Below, one piece after another: positions 37,365-47,971 of a stretch of 64,000 bases of DNA. A program made the position numbers and the translations under genes. Origin of the DNA: Turnera subulata. Taxonomy: Eukaryota > Streptophyta > Magnoliopsida > Malpighiales > Passifloraceae. The number at the start of each line of letters is the position of its first letter. The first letter of the stretch is position 1. Location of the stretch: the NCBI GenBank assembly GCA_028386065.3, contig JAKUCV010006817.1:33543-97542 (forward strand), given 5' to 3'. The notes under the pieces were generated by a model. That model saw nothing but the letters and a program-made list of their open reading frames with translations. It ran no database searches and was not told where the DNA came from.

Positions 37365-37538
37365 TTTTTGTGCTATATTGTAAAACACTTGCGCTCATAT
37401 TTTAGGCGTTAAAATGTCGAAAATGTGTCTCAATACAATAAATACTGCACGCGTCATTTAGCCCTTCATTGCTGGTTAGGCCATCAATATCTAATCATCA
37501 AAATACGTCAAGTTAATTAGAAGAGACCAGCCCATAAA

Positions 37539-37590
37539 GATATTTAGGGTATTTTTTCATAAATTAGAAAAAAATGATATTTAGGGCATT
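37539..37590 (+). mobile_element. A-rich micro-insertion with 15-bp direct repeats
   Basis: gatatttagggtatt (37539-37553) and gatatttagggcatt (37576-37590) match at 14 of 15 around 22 bases ending in aaaaaaat. Confidence 0.45.
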
Positions 37591-38170
37591 TGATATTTTA
37601 TTTTATGAACTGCAATTGTATATAGCACGCAAGAGATGGATTATAGTGGTCCCTCTGCTCTAGGCATGGAATTAAATACTCTTGTTTGTATTATTGAAAA
37701 TATATAAATGTATATATAGAAAAAGAAACCCGTGAGCTCTCGAGAATTGGAGACTTAACCTAAAAAATTATCAAGGCTTTTTTTCTCTTATTGCACTCTA
37801 GAAAAATCATTAAGTACGGGTGCACTCGACAAAAAAAAAAAGGAAGAATAATCATTATGAAAAAATATCTTGAAATGGTTGCACAACAGTTTAAAATTCC
37901 CATGAATAAGCGACTAATATTCGCTAGGTTAAAATCAAAATATTACATTTACTCCAGAAAAATGAAGCTATACTAATACTTCGACTACCAGATTAAGTAC
38001 GGTGACATATGTGCTTCAAAACCCATAAAATTTCACTGTACCTCGCTATTTTCTGTTCAATTACTTATTGTCATTCGAAAAACAAATACGATTACCCTGC
38101 ACTCCCCAATTTTTTCACATCTATATATAGATGTCTAAACTGTAAATAATTAATTACAGTGATGATGCCA

Positions 38171-38193
38171 GAAAGAGAGAGAGAGAGAGAGAG
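38171..38193 (+). repeat. GA microsatellite
   Basis: Run of ga dinucleotides in intergenic DNA. Confidence 0.8.
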
Positions 38194-38560
38194 GTATTTA
38201 GATAATTAATCTGCTGCTATTTTAGATAGGACTGAACATCATTACTATTTGCCTTCTTAATTAGACGAGTCCAATTTGCTAACCACATTAATTAATCAGT
38301 GGATGCCTAGCCATAGTTTTGAGGTTTCTGTGTTCTGATAGCAACTTGGTCTAAGAACAAACGCAATAAACAACTAAATTAAAGCACAGAATTCTGCTAT
38401 TCGTCCTTTGCGTCTTAACTTAAACGACCCAAGTAAATTAATAAATCAAAGATAGTACTAGAATTGTATTCTTCCCTCATGGCAGACACCGGTAGCTGGC
38501 AGTACGTATTTGCATATTTGATATTTGTGTCCATATTTAATGCAAGAACGTTGATATATC

Positions 38561-38601
38561 AAATACATTAGTAATGTGGACAAAAAAATACATTAGGAAT
38601 G
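38561..38601 (+). mobile_element. Poly(A) micro-insertion with 16-bp direct repeats
   Basis: aaatacattagtaatg (38561-38576) and aaatacattaggaatg (38586-38601) match at 15 of 16; insert tggacaaaa, the shortest of the series. Confidence 0.5.
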
Positions 38602-38668
38602 CATCATAATTAATTTTTGTCATTGTTTCGATAGAATTTCATGTTTTTAGGCTTGTAACGCTTGATTA

Positions 38669-38728
38669 GGGTCGTAAAACCCAAATTCTGAAAAAAAATG
38701 AAAAAAAGAAACGGGTTGTAGAACCCAA
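38669..38728 (+). mobile_element. A-rich micro-insertion with 16-bp direct repeats
   Basis: gggtcgtaaaacccaa (38669-38684) and gggttgtagaacccaa (38713-38728) match at 14 of 16 around 28 A-rich bases. Confidence 0.45.
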
Positions 38729-39349
38729 TATCATTAGTCTGTTGGAGAAAATTACTAACAATCTATTTTTTCTGTTGTTACAATTAGAAAGAGTCTATTG
38801 ATCATATGAACCAAAAGTATTCCATTACGTATATAGTGTCAAAATCATAGTTCACTTGGTGGCTTAATGCTCATCCTAGTCAGATAAAGCGACTGAGTGC
38901 TTAAAATATTCCTCTGCTAGAGGAGATACTGGCTGAGGTTAGGAATCCTGGATTCCATAAAGAAATTTCTTCAATGAATGTTGTTGTTTTAGGAAATATC
39001 GACCCAAAAGAATATGATACTATTATATCCTTTTGATTACGGTGATTGCTATGTCATTATACAATATTGATGCCAAGTGGGTGCTCATGTGGTAGATTAT
39101 AGCACACACTTAAGGAATTAAGCCCGTCACTAAGACAGTCAAGATCTGATGATTTGGTAATAGGCATATGTACAAGGATAAATGAGATGGTGGGGTCACT
39201 CATCAAGGTTGGTGGAAGTACAAAAAGAAGTGGGGCTCAGGTTGAAATTTTCTATTTGGGGTTGTTTCTAATACAAGGAAAATCGAAAATTTTAGTTGGG
39301 ATTTGGGTGGGTGAACCAGATTATAATTTTTTTTTATTAGTGACCATCC

Positions 39350-39789
39350 TTACAATCCGTTTGTTATCAATTTGGAATTGGAATTGAATTCAAATCATTA
39401 AAAATTTAGAATTAGAATTCATTATGAAATCAATTTCCATGTTTGGTATACTTTTTAATAATGAGGAATTGAATTCAATTCTAATATTTGGTATAAATCA
39501 AATTATCAATTGAATTGTTAAAATTACCTAAATTGTCCTTTTACTAAAAAAATTAAAATAAGAGTTTAGGGTCATTTTTGTCATTTAGACATACCAATTC
39601 TTATCCAATAGAATTGAATTCCAAATCCGATAAGTTTTGCTTGGATTTAAAATATTACCAAAATATTGCTCTAAAAATAAAAAATAGAATTCAATTCCTA
39701 TTTTAAGTGAAGTAGAATTATACCAAACTAAGGAATTGATTTCAATTCTTGGAATTGAAATCAATTCCATGATACCAAACGGAGGGTTA
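39350..39789. mobile_element. Tourist-like MITE (PIF/Harbinger type)
   Basis: Element 39353-39786 (434 bp) with imperfect inverted ends CAATCCGTTTGTTATCAA and CCCTCCGTTTGGTATCAT, flanked on both sides by TTA (39350-39352, 39787-39789), the usual PIF/Harbinger target. The interior is rich in GAATTGAATTC-type palindromes. No coding capacity. Confidence 0.6.
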
Positions 39790-40282
39790 GAGTGCAATTT
39801 TGTTGCACCATTACTTAACTGCAATATTTCTATGTCGTGGAAATTGATAAAGACTCAGTGGAAATTCATAGTGGTTCTAATAATTATTACTTATCACAAA
39901 ATATTGATAATATAGTTCAAAAGCTGATAAATTAAAGTAAGTAAAATGGATTCTACTGCAGCAATATTGAGTGATTCTGTTAAACAATTTTACATGATGT
40001 TGCCATAGTTTAAAATTTTAATTTGAGACGTTTGAGTGGTACAGATATTGCATATCACTCCTTTATTTCTATCAATGGTAGTAAATTGGATTAATGTCGA
40101 TGTATTTTTAAATTTTTTTCTATTGCATAAATATTTTGGTTTAATGTGTCTTCAACAAAATATTTTTCCGTCATAAACTTAGAGATGATGCCACCATAGT
40201 CCGCTCTTCTAAGAATTAAAAAATAAACACATTAAAAGAGAAGGTAGGAAAAGAAGGGTAGTACAATCAATCCTATTATCCT

Positions 40283-40329
40283 AGTAAACAAGGAATATTG
40301 AATAAAGAAAAAGAAGTAAACAAGGAATA
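40283..40329 (+). mobile_element. A-rich micro-insertion with 15-bp direct repeats
   Basis: Identical repeats agtaaacaaggaata at 40283-40297 and 40315-40329; insert ttgaataaagaaaaaga. Confidence 0.5.
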
Positions 40330-40341
40330 AATGACGTGTAA

Positions 40342-40866
40342 TTGTTCTTTGTGGATAAATCTTGTAGGATAGGCACGTGACGCCCATGGTTTTTCAGGAT
40401 TGGCCCACGGTTTTGCAATTGCGTCACCGGACATTTCGAGCAGGTTTGTGTTCATGAATTTTGCCTATTCTTGTATTCTTCCATATTGGTAATATTCGTT
40501 CAAATCAATTATATTTTCACCTTTTAAACAAATTTAATGATATGAACTTACCAAATTATTATTGCTTTGATAGCGTATATAGTAGATGCATAAAAATTTC
40601 AACNTTGTTCTTTGTGGATAAATCTTGTAGGATAGGCACGTGACGCCCATGGTTTTTCAGGATTGGCCCACGGTTTTGCAATTGCGTCACCGGACATTTC
40701 GAGCAGGTTTGTGTTCATGAATTTTGCCTATTCTTGTATTCTTCCATATTGGTAATATTCGTTCAAATCAATTATATTTTCACCTTTTAAACAAATTTAA
40801 TGATATGAACTTACCAAATTATTATTGCTTTGATAGCGTATATAGTAGATGCATAAAAATTTCAAC
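40342..40866 (+). repeat. Exact 262-bp duplication around a single N
   Basis: 40342-40603 and 40605-40866 appear identical base for base and are separated by one N at 40604. This is the pattern of two contig ends that overlap but were joined with a placeholder, so it is probably an assembly artefact rather than a tandem repeat. Confidence 0.85.
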
Positions 40867-41356
40867 AGTTTGGTTTCCTCCAAGAGAGTTTCATTCATAT
40901 ACACGAGATCTAAATCCTCGGCATTAATTTGCTCTACACTTTTTCTTGATTTAAATGTTTTGGATAGAAACTCTATGAGAATACACGAGTTCTATTTCCA
41001 ATTAGGTACTTACTATAGAATCCAAATGTCCTAAATATATGTCAGCTAGTTTTCTCCTTTTCAATAGTAGGGATTGGAGAGTTTAGAAAAAAAATAAGAA
41101 AAAGATTAATTAATCACACTAGTTTAATTTCTTTATAACAAGATAAATATAAGATCTTAGTGTAGTAGTGAACTTAGCTTTTATGTTAATAAAATACCCT
41201 AAGGATGCCTCTTTCCCTCAAGAGGATTTATTTAATTATTCATTTATTGGGTGTATTTCAAGAGTGCATGTAAATTGGCTTGAGATAATAATTCATAAAA
41301 TGGAAAATTGTTCTGCAAAAGCGAGTAATATGTCCGTTTAATTGACACAAGGACGG

Positions 41357-41402
41357 AAGTTACCCTTCCAAAATAATGATTAAGAAAAGTTTACCCTTCC
41401 AA
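41357..41402 (+). mobile_element. A-rich micro-insertion with 15-16-bp direct repeats
   Basis: aagttacccttccaa (41357-41371) and aagtttacccttccaa (41387-41402) differ by one T; insert aataatgattaagaa. Confidence 0.45.
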
Positions 41403-41822
41403 TACATGCTAGTAAGAGTAAGAAGCATTTTATGGTGATAATCGTACTTCCCATCAAGATAATTAGTGATGGCTACATTTAATTTATAGGTGAAATAAAC
41501 GAATCTTATTCTTATCATATATAGCTAGCATAATAGTTTTTTTTTTCCTGTTTACAAGTTTGTAATATTTCAACTTACCATTCTCCATTATGCTAAAAAA
41601 GAAAGGGAAAAGGAAAAATTCTTGATTCTTGACTCTCGCGTCTTGCGTATCCTTCTTTCCGCAATATATATAGGAAAAATTGGGTCTCATATAAATCGAC
41701 ACGATTAGACACTCACTTTCAGTGTAAGAGAATCACAAAATTAAGTTTCTGCTAAAAGAGAATCAAAATTTTATAGGCATCCAGGATTTAATTAGACAGT
41801 TTATAACATAATTGAAAAAAAA

Positions 41823-41856
41823 AGCTGATATTTCTACCAAAAAAAAAAGTTGATAT
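41823..41856 (+). mobile_element. Possible poly(A) micro-insertion
   Basis: agctgatat and agttgatat, each preceded by A-runs, enclose ttctacc plus A's. The A-runs make the repeat borders ambiguous. Confidence 0.3.
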
Positions 41857-43192
41857 GGACTTATTATATATGCCATGACCATGGGGGAAAAGAAGAAGAA
41901 GAAAGAAAGCAGAGAAAGAGATTGGAATCGATATACTGGTGATCTTTGTTGAGGCTAGTGGGGCTAATGGATTTTTCCCTATGTGCAATAACACAAGGAT
42001 TCAAACGAGTAGAGGAATATGGATCTTGTTTCTCAAGAAAAATATGCATTCTATTGAAAATGAAAGTTGGATAATATCAGGGAAGGAGAAAGAATCACAA
42101 CCACTACTACCAACTTGAGCAAACTCCAAGCTTTGTCAAGAGAGAGTAACATATGCATCCTTTTCTCCTCCTTTGACCTTGGGAAATCCTTTCTAGTATA
42201 ATTGTCTTTGGATCGATAAAATGGAAATTGAAGACTTAATGAAATGGTTCATTGGTTCTAATAATTTTTCTTTCATGTATTGATTTACCAAAATCAGGAA
42301 ATCAGTAGAAACTGGATGATTCTCCTCGAAGGTGGGAATGCAAGGTTGGTGAAGATATATGAGACAGCATAATCTTTTGTCCAATTGCTTCGACAGAGTG
42401 TGACTTGTGGATCCACCAAAATCATAAATTGATACACATAATATTCCCACGCGGAATTGAATACCCATAAAATTGCGCAATTTGTTTCGTTCACTAACTT
42501 ATGTTGTTTTGCAAAACATTATTTTATGGCTGTCTAAATACCTGAAAAATAATTTCGGGCAACTATGTTTTTCCCCATTGGTGAATTGGTCACTTTTATT
42601 TTTACTAATCATAAGAAAAAGCAATCTGTTCCATAAACATGTTTTTTTTTTCAAACAAAAAAAGAAGGAATGAAGGCTTCACGGTGTACTGCTAGATTCT
42701 GGAGCTAGTCTTGTCCAATTAATTTCTCCCCATGGCTTGACTGTGACTTGTGCCGTGAGCCCATTACTAACAACACAATTTCATATATTCATTTTTGTCG
42801 AAACTTGGACCTTAAAATTTAAAGACAATAAAGCAAATCTTACCATCGCAACCAATGCTAGTTGGTTCTAAAGAAAGCTTTGATGAATTATTGTTTGGCT
42901 TCCATTTTTTGATGATGCAGGGTTTAACATTTTGCTTCTTCAAGATATATATAATTAACTAAACCAATGAACTATACCTGCTGTTTTGGTGTTCTATCTT
43001 TCTGATTAATTAAAACGAGTGAGAGTGATAGAATGAAATAAACCCAACCAGAGGTGACGAAACTGTGGGTCTTAAAGTCTCCCTCCGGGGTGTATGGTGG
43101 TGATGAAGTCGTCATTAGGTACTTTGGGGATTTGTGGATGTCCTTCCTGTCTATTACTGCAATTTATAATCGGTTACCTTGTCGCTGGGATN

Positions 43193-43388
43193 TGAGAGAA
43201 TTATGATCAGGTGAGTCTTCACTGATCATCCTTGATATATTTATAGAATGTTTACAAGCTAAGTACAATAAGATAATGATAAGCCTAAGTACACGAGAGT
43301 TATCTCTACAGATATACAATGCTAAACAGATAGGAATAGAAGAGAAGTATATGATCTAAAGGACTATAATACAACTTTATCCTTATCA
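43193..43388 (-). repeat. 3' LTR of copia element
   Basis: On the element strand it begins TGATAAGG and ends TCTCTCA (TG...CA). The gag-pol stop codon falls inside it. Confidence 0.9.
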
Positions 43389-46300
43389 TCCCCCCGTAAT
43401 TTGAGCTGCGGCTTAGACGTGAGGGTCAAATTGGTACGTTGCTGACAGAAAGCCTTTGTCCCTAAAGACTTTGTGAAGATGTCTGCCTGCTGTTGATCGG
43501 CAGTAATGTGAACCACGGCAATATCTCCCCATTTAATACGTTCGCGAACAAAATGCAAATCTATTTCCAAGTGCTTCGTTCTTTGGTGTTGGATGGGATT
43601 GTTGGCAATAAAAGTGGTGGACTTGTTATCACAATGCACCGGAACTGGAAGCTGCGGTTGGAACTTTAATTCTTTGAGAATCGATCGCAACCAACAAATC
43701 TCGGCCACGACACCCGCAAGAGCTCTATATTCCGATTCAGCACTACTCCTAGACACTGTGTGTTGTTTGCGAGCAGACCAAGAAATCAAGTTGGCACCTA
43801 GAAAAACACAGTAACCACTCGTTGAACGTCTTGTATCGATGCAACCCGCCCAATCTGCATCACTAAATGCCACCAAAGAAGATAGAGAAGTAGGGCGAAT
43901 TCTCAGTCCAAGAGTCATAGTCCCCTTGAGATATCGCAATATCCGTTTAACTGCCTGCCAGTGAGTGGTTGTAGGAGCATGCATAAACTGGCAAACAGTA
44001 TTTACAGCATATTGAATATCTGGGCGTGTGAAGGTAAGATACTGAAGAGACCCTACCACCCGACGATATTGATGTTGCTCACTCTCTGGCAACAATTCTC
44101 CATCATAAAGTGATAATGCCTGCTTTGGCTGTAATGGTGTAGCAACAGGCCGAGAGTCAGGGAGGCCTTCTCGCTCAAGAAGAGCATTAAGATACCGATG
44201 TTGATGAAGAAAGAGAGTATCGTCAACAGGTTGAACCTCAATGCCAAGGAAGAAATGTAAATCACCAAGATCCGTCATGGCGAATTCGGCCTGTAAGAGC
44301 TGCAATAAATCACACAACAAAGTAGGAGTTGATGCAGTCAGAATAATATCATCGACATACAGCAAAAGAATAGCCATCCCCTTGGAAGAATGAAGCACAA
44401 ACATGGAAGCATCAGCCTTGCTTATATGAAAACCCTTGGAGCACATGAAATTAGCAAAACGTTGGTACCAAGCTCTGGGGGCCTGCTTGAGACCATATAA
44501 AGCTTTATTAAGCCGACAAACATGATCAGGGAAAGAAGAGTCTTCAAAACCAGGGGGTTGTTTCATGTAAACGGTTTCCTGCAGAAAACCGTTAAGGAAT
44601 GCATTTTTAACATCAAGTTGGCGTAACGGCCATTGGTGAGAAACAGCAAGACCAAGAATAAGACGAATGGTCGCCGGTTTTACCACCGGACTATATGTCT
44701 CTTCGAAATCTTCTCCCTCTCGCTGACTGAACCCTTGTGCAACCAACCGAGCCTTATACCTTTCCAAAGAACCATCAGACTTATACTTTCGACGGAAGAC
44801 CCATTTCGACCCCACAATGTTTGCATGTGGAGGTCGTGGAACTAGAGTCCAAGTGTGTTGATTTTGTAAAGCCTGATACTCCTCCCTCATAGCGCGTTGC
44901 CAGTTTACATCACCACAAGCCTGTTTAAACGTTTTGGGTTCAAATTTGGGAGTAGTGGTAGTAGTGGAGAGCAATGAAAATCGAACAAGAGGTTTTCGGG
45001 TTCCATCGCGCGAGCGTGTGACCATAGTATGAGTAGGCTGAGTGGGCTGCTGAGTTATTGGTGCAGGCGGCAAGGGGGCAGTTTCGGGCTGTGGCAGAGG
45101 GGCAGGTTCGGGCTGTGGAGACAAAGGCCGTGGTGATAAGGTAGGAGAGTGGTCTGGTTGCACGGATTGTGATGAAGTAAGGAGCGGAGAAGATGAAAAT
45201 TGTGGGGAGGAGGGCGTTATAGCCTGAGAGGGAGGATATGGTTTAGACATGGTTACCACGGATGGGTGGTGAAGAGAGGAAGATAAGTAGAAAATAGAAG
45301 TTGGATCAAAGGAGGGTTTGGAAGTGGAGTCAGACACAGAGACCTTGGTGGCAAAGGGAAAAACTGTTTCATTAAAAGTTACGTTACGTGAAATAACAAT
45401 CTGCTTAGTGGAAAGATTCAGACACCTATAGCCTTTGTGAACTGAAGAGACTCCTAAAAAGACATGAAGAGTAGCACGAGGGGAAAACTTAGTTTGAGTA
45501 GGAGACATGTTATGAGGATAACAGGCACAGCCGAAAACCCTAAGGTGATCCAAAACAGGTACTTCTCCATAAAGAAGTTGATAAGGACTGGACCAATTTA
45601 ATGTCACATGTGGAAGACGATTATTAACATAAACAACATAGTTGAGTGCCTCAACCCAATATGTAGAAGGCATTTGAGCTGTGAAAAGAATTGTACGAAT
45701 GGCGTTTAAGAAGGTTCGATGAGACCTTTCTGCCATGCCGTTTTGTTGAGGGTTGTAAGGACATGAAAGACGACGAACAATACCATGTTGAGTTAAAAAT
45801 GCATCAAAGCTATGATTGCAAAATTCACCCCCTCCATCACTATGCAAAGCTTTAATCGTAGTGTTAAACTGAGTGCGAACAAGAGTAAAGAATTGCTTAA
45901 AAACATCCAAAACTGCAGATTTTCGATGCAAAGGATATACCCAACAATAACGTGAAAACTCATCCAAAAATAAAACATAATAACGAAAGCCACTGGGAGA
46001 AGAAATAGGTGATGTCCAAACATCGGAATGAATGATATCAAATAAACGAGAACAGACTGTTTGTGAGCGAGGATAGGGTAATAAAACATGTTTACCCATC
46101 TGACACTCATGGCAAAAACTATCAAACTGATATTTGTGGGCAGGGAAATAAAACTTATAAAATTGGGCCAAGACAGGTGCACCAGGGTGACAAAGTCGTT
46201 GATGCCACAAGCTTGGAGAAACGCGATCACACGCCAATGCAACCGACTTGGACTCAACTGGAAAACTTGGTAAACAGACCTTGTATAAAGAACCCGAATC

Positions 46301-47737
46301 AAAGGATCGAAGCAGAGGCTTTTGGGACCGAAGTGCCTTCACAGAAAAACCATGAGAGTCAAAAATAAGAAGACATGAATTATCTTGAACAAACCGTTTA
46401 ACAGATAATAAATTCTTGGTGAGGCGAGGAACCACTAAAACACGACGAAGAGAAAAAATACAATGACCAACACGAAAGAACTTATCACCAATGTGAGTGA
46501 TAGCAAGACACGTACCATCACCAACTTGAACAGAATCGGAGCCATTATACTCAGTATAATTATCAAGATTTGCCGTGGAATTAGTCATGTGACTAGTGGC
46601 ACCAGAATCAGCAAACCAATCTGTCGAGTTCTGCAGATGAATGCCTGCAAAGGACTTTTGAAGATTCTGCAAAACTTCAGCACTTTGGGGGCAGTTTTTA
46701 GCTGTATGTTGATAACCGTCACAAAGCTGACATTGAATCGGACCAGCACCTAAAACTGACGCAGAAGAAGAAGGAGGACGAGGAGACGAAGGACGAGGGT
46801 GGGAAGAGATACCGGGACCTGAAGCCGGAAAGCGAGGTTGTGAAGAAAAAGAGGATGATTGTCCTCGGCCTAGACTAGGAGAAAACGACCCAGAACGATG
46901 ACCCTTATTCTTATAACCATGTTTACCAGGACGATTTCCCCGACCACCACGGCCTGGATTATGAGCAAACAAAGCCTGAGATGGTTCTACAGAAGTAGAA
47001 AAAGAACGATTTTTCGCTAAACGAGACTCCTGGGCCAACAAATAAGAACGCAGTTCAAGATAAGAAGGAAGAGGAATCCTAGAAGTCATCATGGTAACAA
47101 TATCACTATACTCTGGAGGAAGACCATCTAGAATCTGAAGAACAAGATCGTCTTCAGAAATACTACGACCAATAGCCTCGAGGCTATCTGCAAGACCACG
47201 AACATACTGAAGAAAGGAAGACATGCTCCTAGACTCCTTTTTAGCCTGTGTAAAAGCAGACCTATACTCCATGTAACGTGCATTAACATGGGCATGAAAC
47301 AGTTTTTCCACTGCCAACCAAACAGCTCTAGCCGTCTGAACCACACCTGGACGAACAAGATGATTTAAAATATCACGGTTAACAGTAGCGTAAATCCAAG
47401 AAACAATAGAACTATCAATCTGTTGCCAAGACATATATTGAGGATTAGGTGAGGAGAAACCAGATTCATCTAGAATAGTAGAAGGTGGAGGATCAGTGGA
47501 ACCATCAACATGATGCACAACGCAATGAGAAGTAAAAACATTGTACATCAGACTTTGCCACACAAGAAAGTTGGAAAAATCTAAAGTTTCAGGCACATAG
47601 TGCTTGATATTGCTCACGCTCAAAACTGAGTGAACCAAAGGTGTTAAGGCCGAGGCCTGGGAAGCACCAGCAGAAGAAGAAGAAAAAGAAGAAGAGCTCC
47701 CAGAGGAGGAAGAAGAAAGAGTAGATTGAGAAGACAT
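43364..47737 (-). CDS. Copia gag-pol polyprotein (1457 aa)
   Basis: One open frame from ATG at 47737. In order: a Ser-rich start, a UBN2/gag-type region (about 45-260), a Gly/Arg/Ser-rich linker, a CCHC zinc knuckle (CQLC...H...C, about 335-350), an aspartic protease active site DSGATSH (about 376), the GAG-pre-integrase LWHQRLCHPG (about 509), an integrase core with D in IHSDVW, D in LHSDGGGEF and E in MAERSHR (about 570, 635, 670), a Ser/Pro/Gln-rich spacer, a copia-type reverse transcriptase with YVDDIILTAS (about 1129) and an RNase H (about 1290-1420). No stops or frameshifts were seen and the key acidic residues are present, so the element may be active. Confidence 0.93.
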   Translation of the reverse strand: MSSQSTLSSSSSGSSSSFSSSSAGASQASALTPLVHSVLSVSNIKHYVPETLDFSNFLVWQSLMYNVFTSHCVVHHVDGSTDPPPSTILDESGFSSPNPQYMSWQQIDSSIVSWIYATVNRDILNHLVRPGVVQTARAVWLAVEKLFHAHVNARYMEYRSAFTQAKKESRSMSSFLQYVRGLADSLEAIGRSISEDDLVLQILDGLPPEYSDIVTMMTSRIPLPSYLELRSYLLAQESRLAKNRSFSTSVEPSQALFAHNPGRGGRGNRPGKHGYKNKGHRSGSFSPSLGRGQSSSFSSQPRFPASGPGISSHPRPSSPRPPSSSASVLGAGPIQCQLCDGYQHTAKNCPQSAEVLQNLQKSFAGIHLQNSTDWFADSGATSHMTNSTANLDNYTEYNGSDSVQVGDGTCLAITHIGDKFFRVGHCIFSLRRVLVVPRLTKNLLSVKRFVQDNSCLLIFDSHGFSVKALRSQKPLLRSFDSGSLYKVCLPSFPVESKSVALACDRVSPSLWHQRLCHPGAPVLAQFYKFYFPAHKYQFDSFCHECQMGKHVLLPYPRSQTVCSRLFDIIHSDVWTSPISSPSGFRYYVLFLDEFSRYCWVYPLHRKSAVLDVFKQFFTLVRTQFNTTIKALHSDGGGEFCNHSFDAFLTQHGIVRRLSCPYNPQQNGMAERSHRTFLNAIRTILFTAQMPSTYWVEALNYVVYVNNRLPHVTLNWSSPYQLLYGEVPVLDHLRVFGCACYPHNMSPTQTKFSPRATLHVFLGVSSVHKGYRCLNLSTKQIVISRNVTFNETVFPFATKVSVSDSTSKPSFDPTSIFYLSSSLHHPSVVTMSKPYPPSQAITPSSPQFSSSPLLTSSQSVQPDHSPTLSPRPLSPQPEPAPLPQPETAPLPPAPITQQPTQPTHTMVTRSRDGTRKPLVRFSLLSTTTTTPKFEPKTFKQACGDVNWQRAMREEYQALQNQHTWTLVPRPPHANIVGSKWVFRRKYKSDGSLERYKARLVAQGFSQREGEDFEETYSPVVKPATIRLILGLAVSHQWPLRQLDVKNAFLNGFLQETVYMKQPPGFEDSSFPDHVCRLNKALYGLKQAPRAWYQRFANFMCSKGFHISKADASMFVLHSSKGMAILLLYVDDIILTASTPTLLCDLLQLLQAEFAMTDLGDLHFFLGIEVQPVDDTLFLHQHRYLNALLEREGLPDSRPVATPLQPKQALSLYDGELLPESEQHQYRRVVGSLQYLTFTRPDIQYAVNTVCQFMHAPTTTHWQAVKRILRYLKGTMTLGLRIRPTSLSSLVAFSDADWAGCIDTRRSTSGYCVFLGANLISWSARKQHTVSRSSAESEYRALAGVVAEICWLRSILKELKFQPQLPVPVHCDNKSTTFIANNPIQHQRTKHLEIDLHFVRERIKWGDIAVVHITADQQQADIFTKSLGTKAFCQQRTNLTLTSKPQLKLRGDDKDKVVL
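43389..43397 (-). other. Polypurine tract of copia element
   Basis: ACGGGGGGA on the element strand directly before the 3' LTR. Confidence 0.75.
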
Positions 47738-47763
47738 GTTTCAGGCTCACAGAAACGTAATCT

Positions 47764-47775
47764 GCTCCGCTACCA
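47764..47775 (-). other. Primer-binding site of copia element
   Basis: TGGTAGCGGAGC directly after the 5' LTR matches the common initiator-Met tRNA type (TGGTATCAGAGC) at 10 of 12 positions. Confidence 0.65.
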
Positions 47776-47971
47776 TGAGAGAATTATGATCAGGTGAGTC
47801 TTCACTGATCATCCTTGATATATTTATAGAATGTTTACAAGCTAAGTACAATAAGATAATGATAAGCCTAAGTACACGAGAGTTATCTCTACAGATATAC
47901 AATGCTAAACAGATAGGAATAGAAGAGAAGTATATGATCTAAAGGACTATAATACAACTTTATCCTTATCA
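47776..47971 (-). repeat. 5' LTR of copia element
   Basis: Identical by eye to the other LTR. Its outer part supplies the last 27 codons of the disrupted BAHD copy 1. Confidence 0.9.

Larger units (their letters stand above)
35700..43192. other. Gene desert with small insertions
   Basis: About 7.5 kb, very AT-rich, no gene recognised on either strand. Contents: ten micro-insertions, one Tourist-like MITE, a GA microsatellite and an exact duplication around an N, each listed separately. Confidence 0.6.
43193..47971 (-). mobile_element. Complete Ty1/copia LTR retrotransposon
   Basis: 4.78 kb with two 196-bp LTRs that look identical over their whole length, a primer-binding site, a polypurine tract and one unbroken 1457-codon gag-pol frame. 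Domain order protease, integrase, reverse transcriptase, RNase H is that of copia; the short LTRs and compact size suggest the Ale/Retrofit lineage (inference). Identical LTRs and an open frame mean a very recent insertion. It lies within the 3' end of BAHD copy 1. The right flank is BAHD coding sequence; the left flank is an N and unrelated sequence, so the target duplication cannot be seen. Confidence 0.93.

Noticed and set aside
40342..40866. Tandem repeat or recent duplication as biology
   Set aside because: Exact identity on both sides of an N fits an assembly overlap better.
43593..47358. Several frames of 60-170 codons on both strands inside the copia element
   Set aside because: Shadows of the long gag-pol frame.
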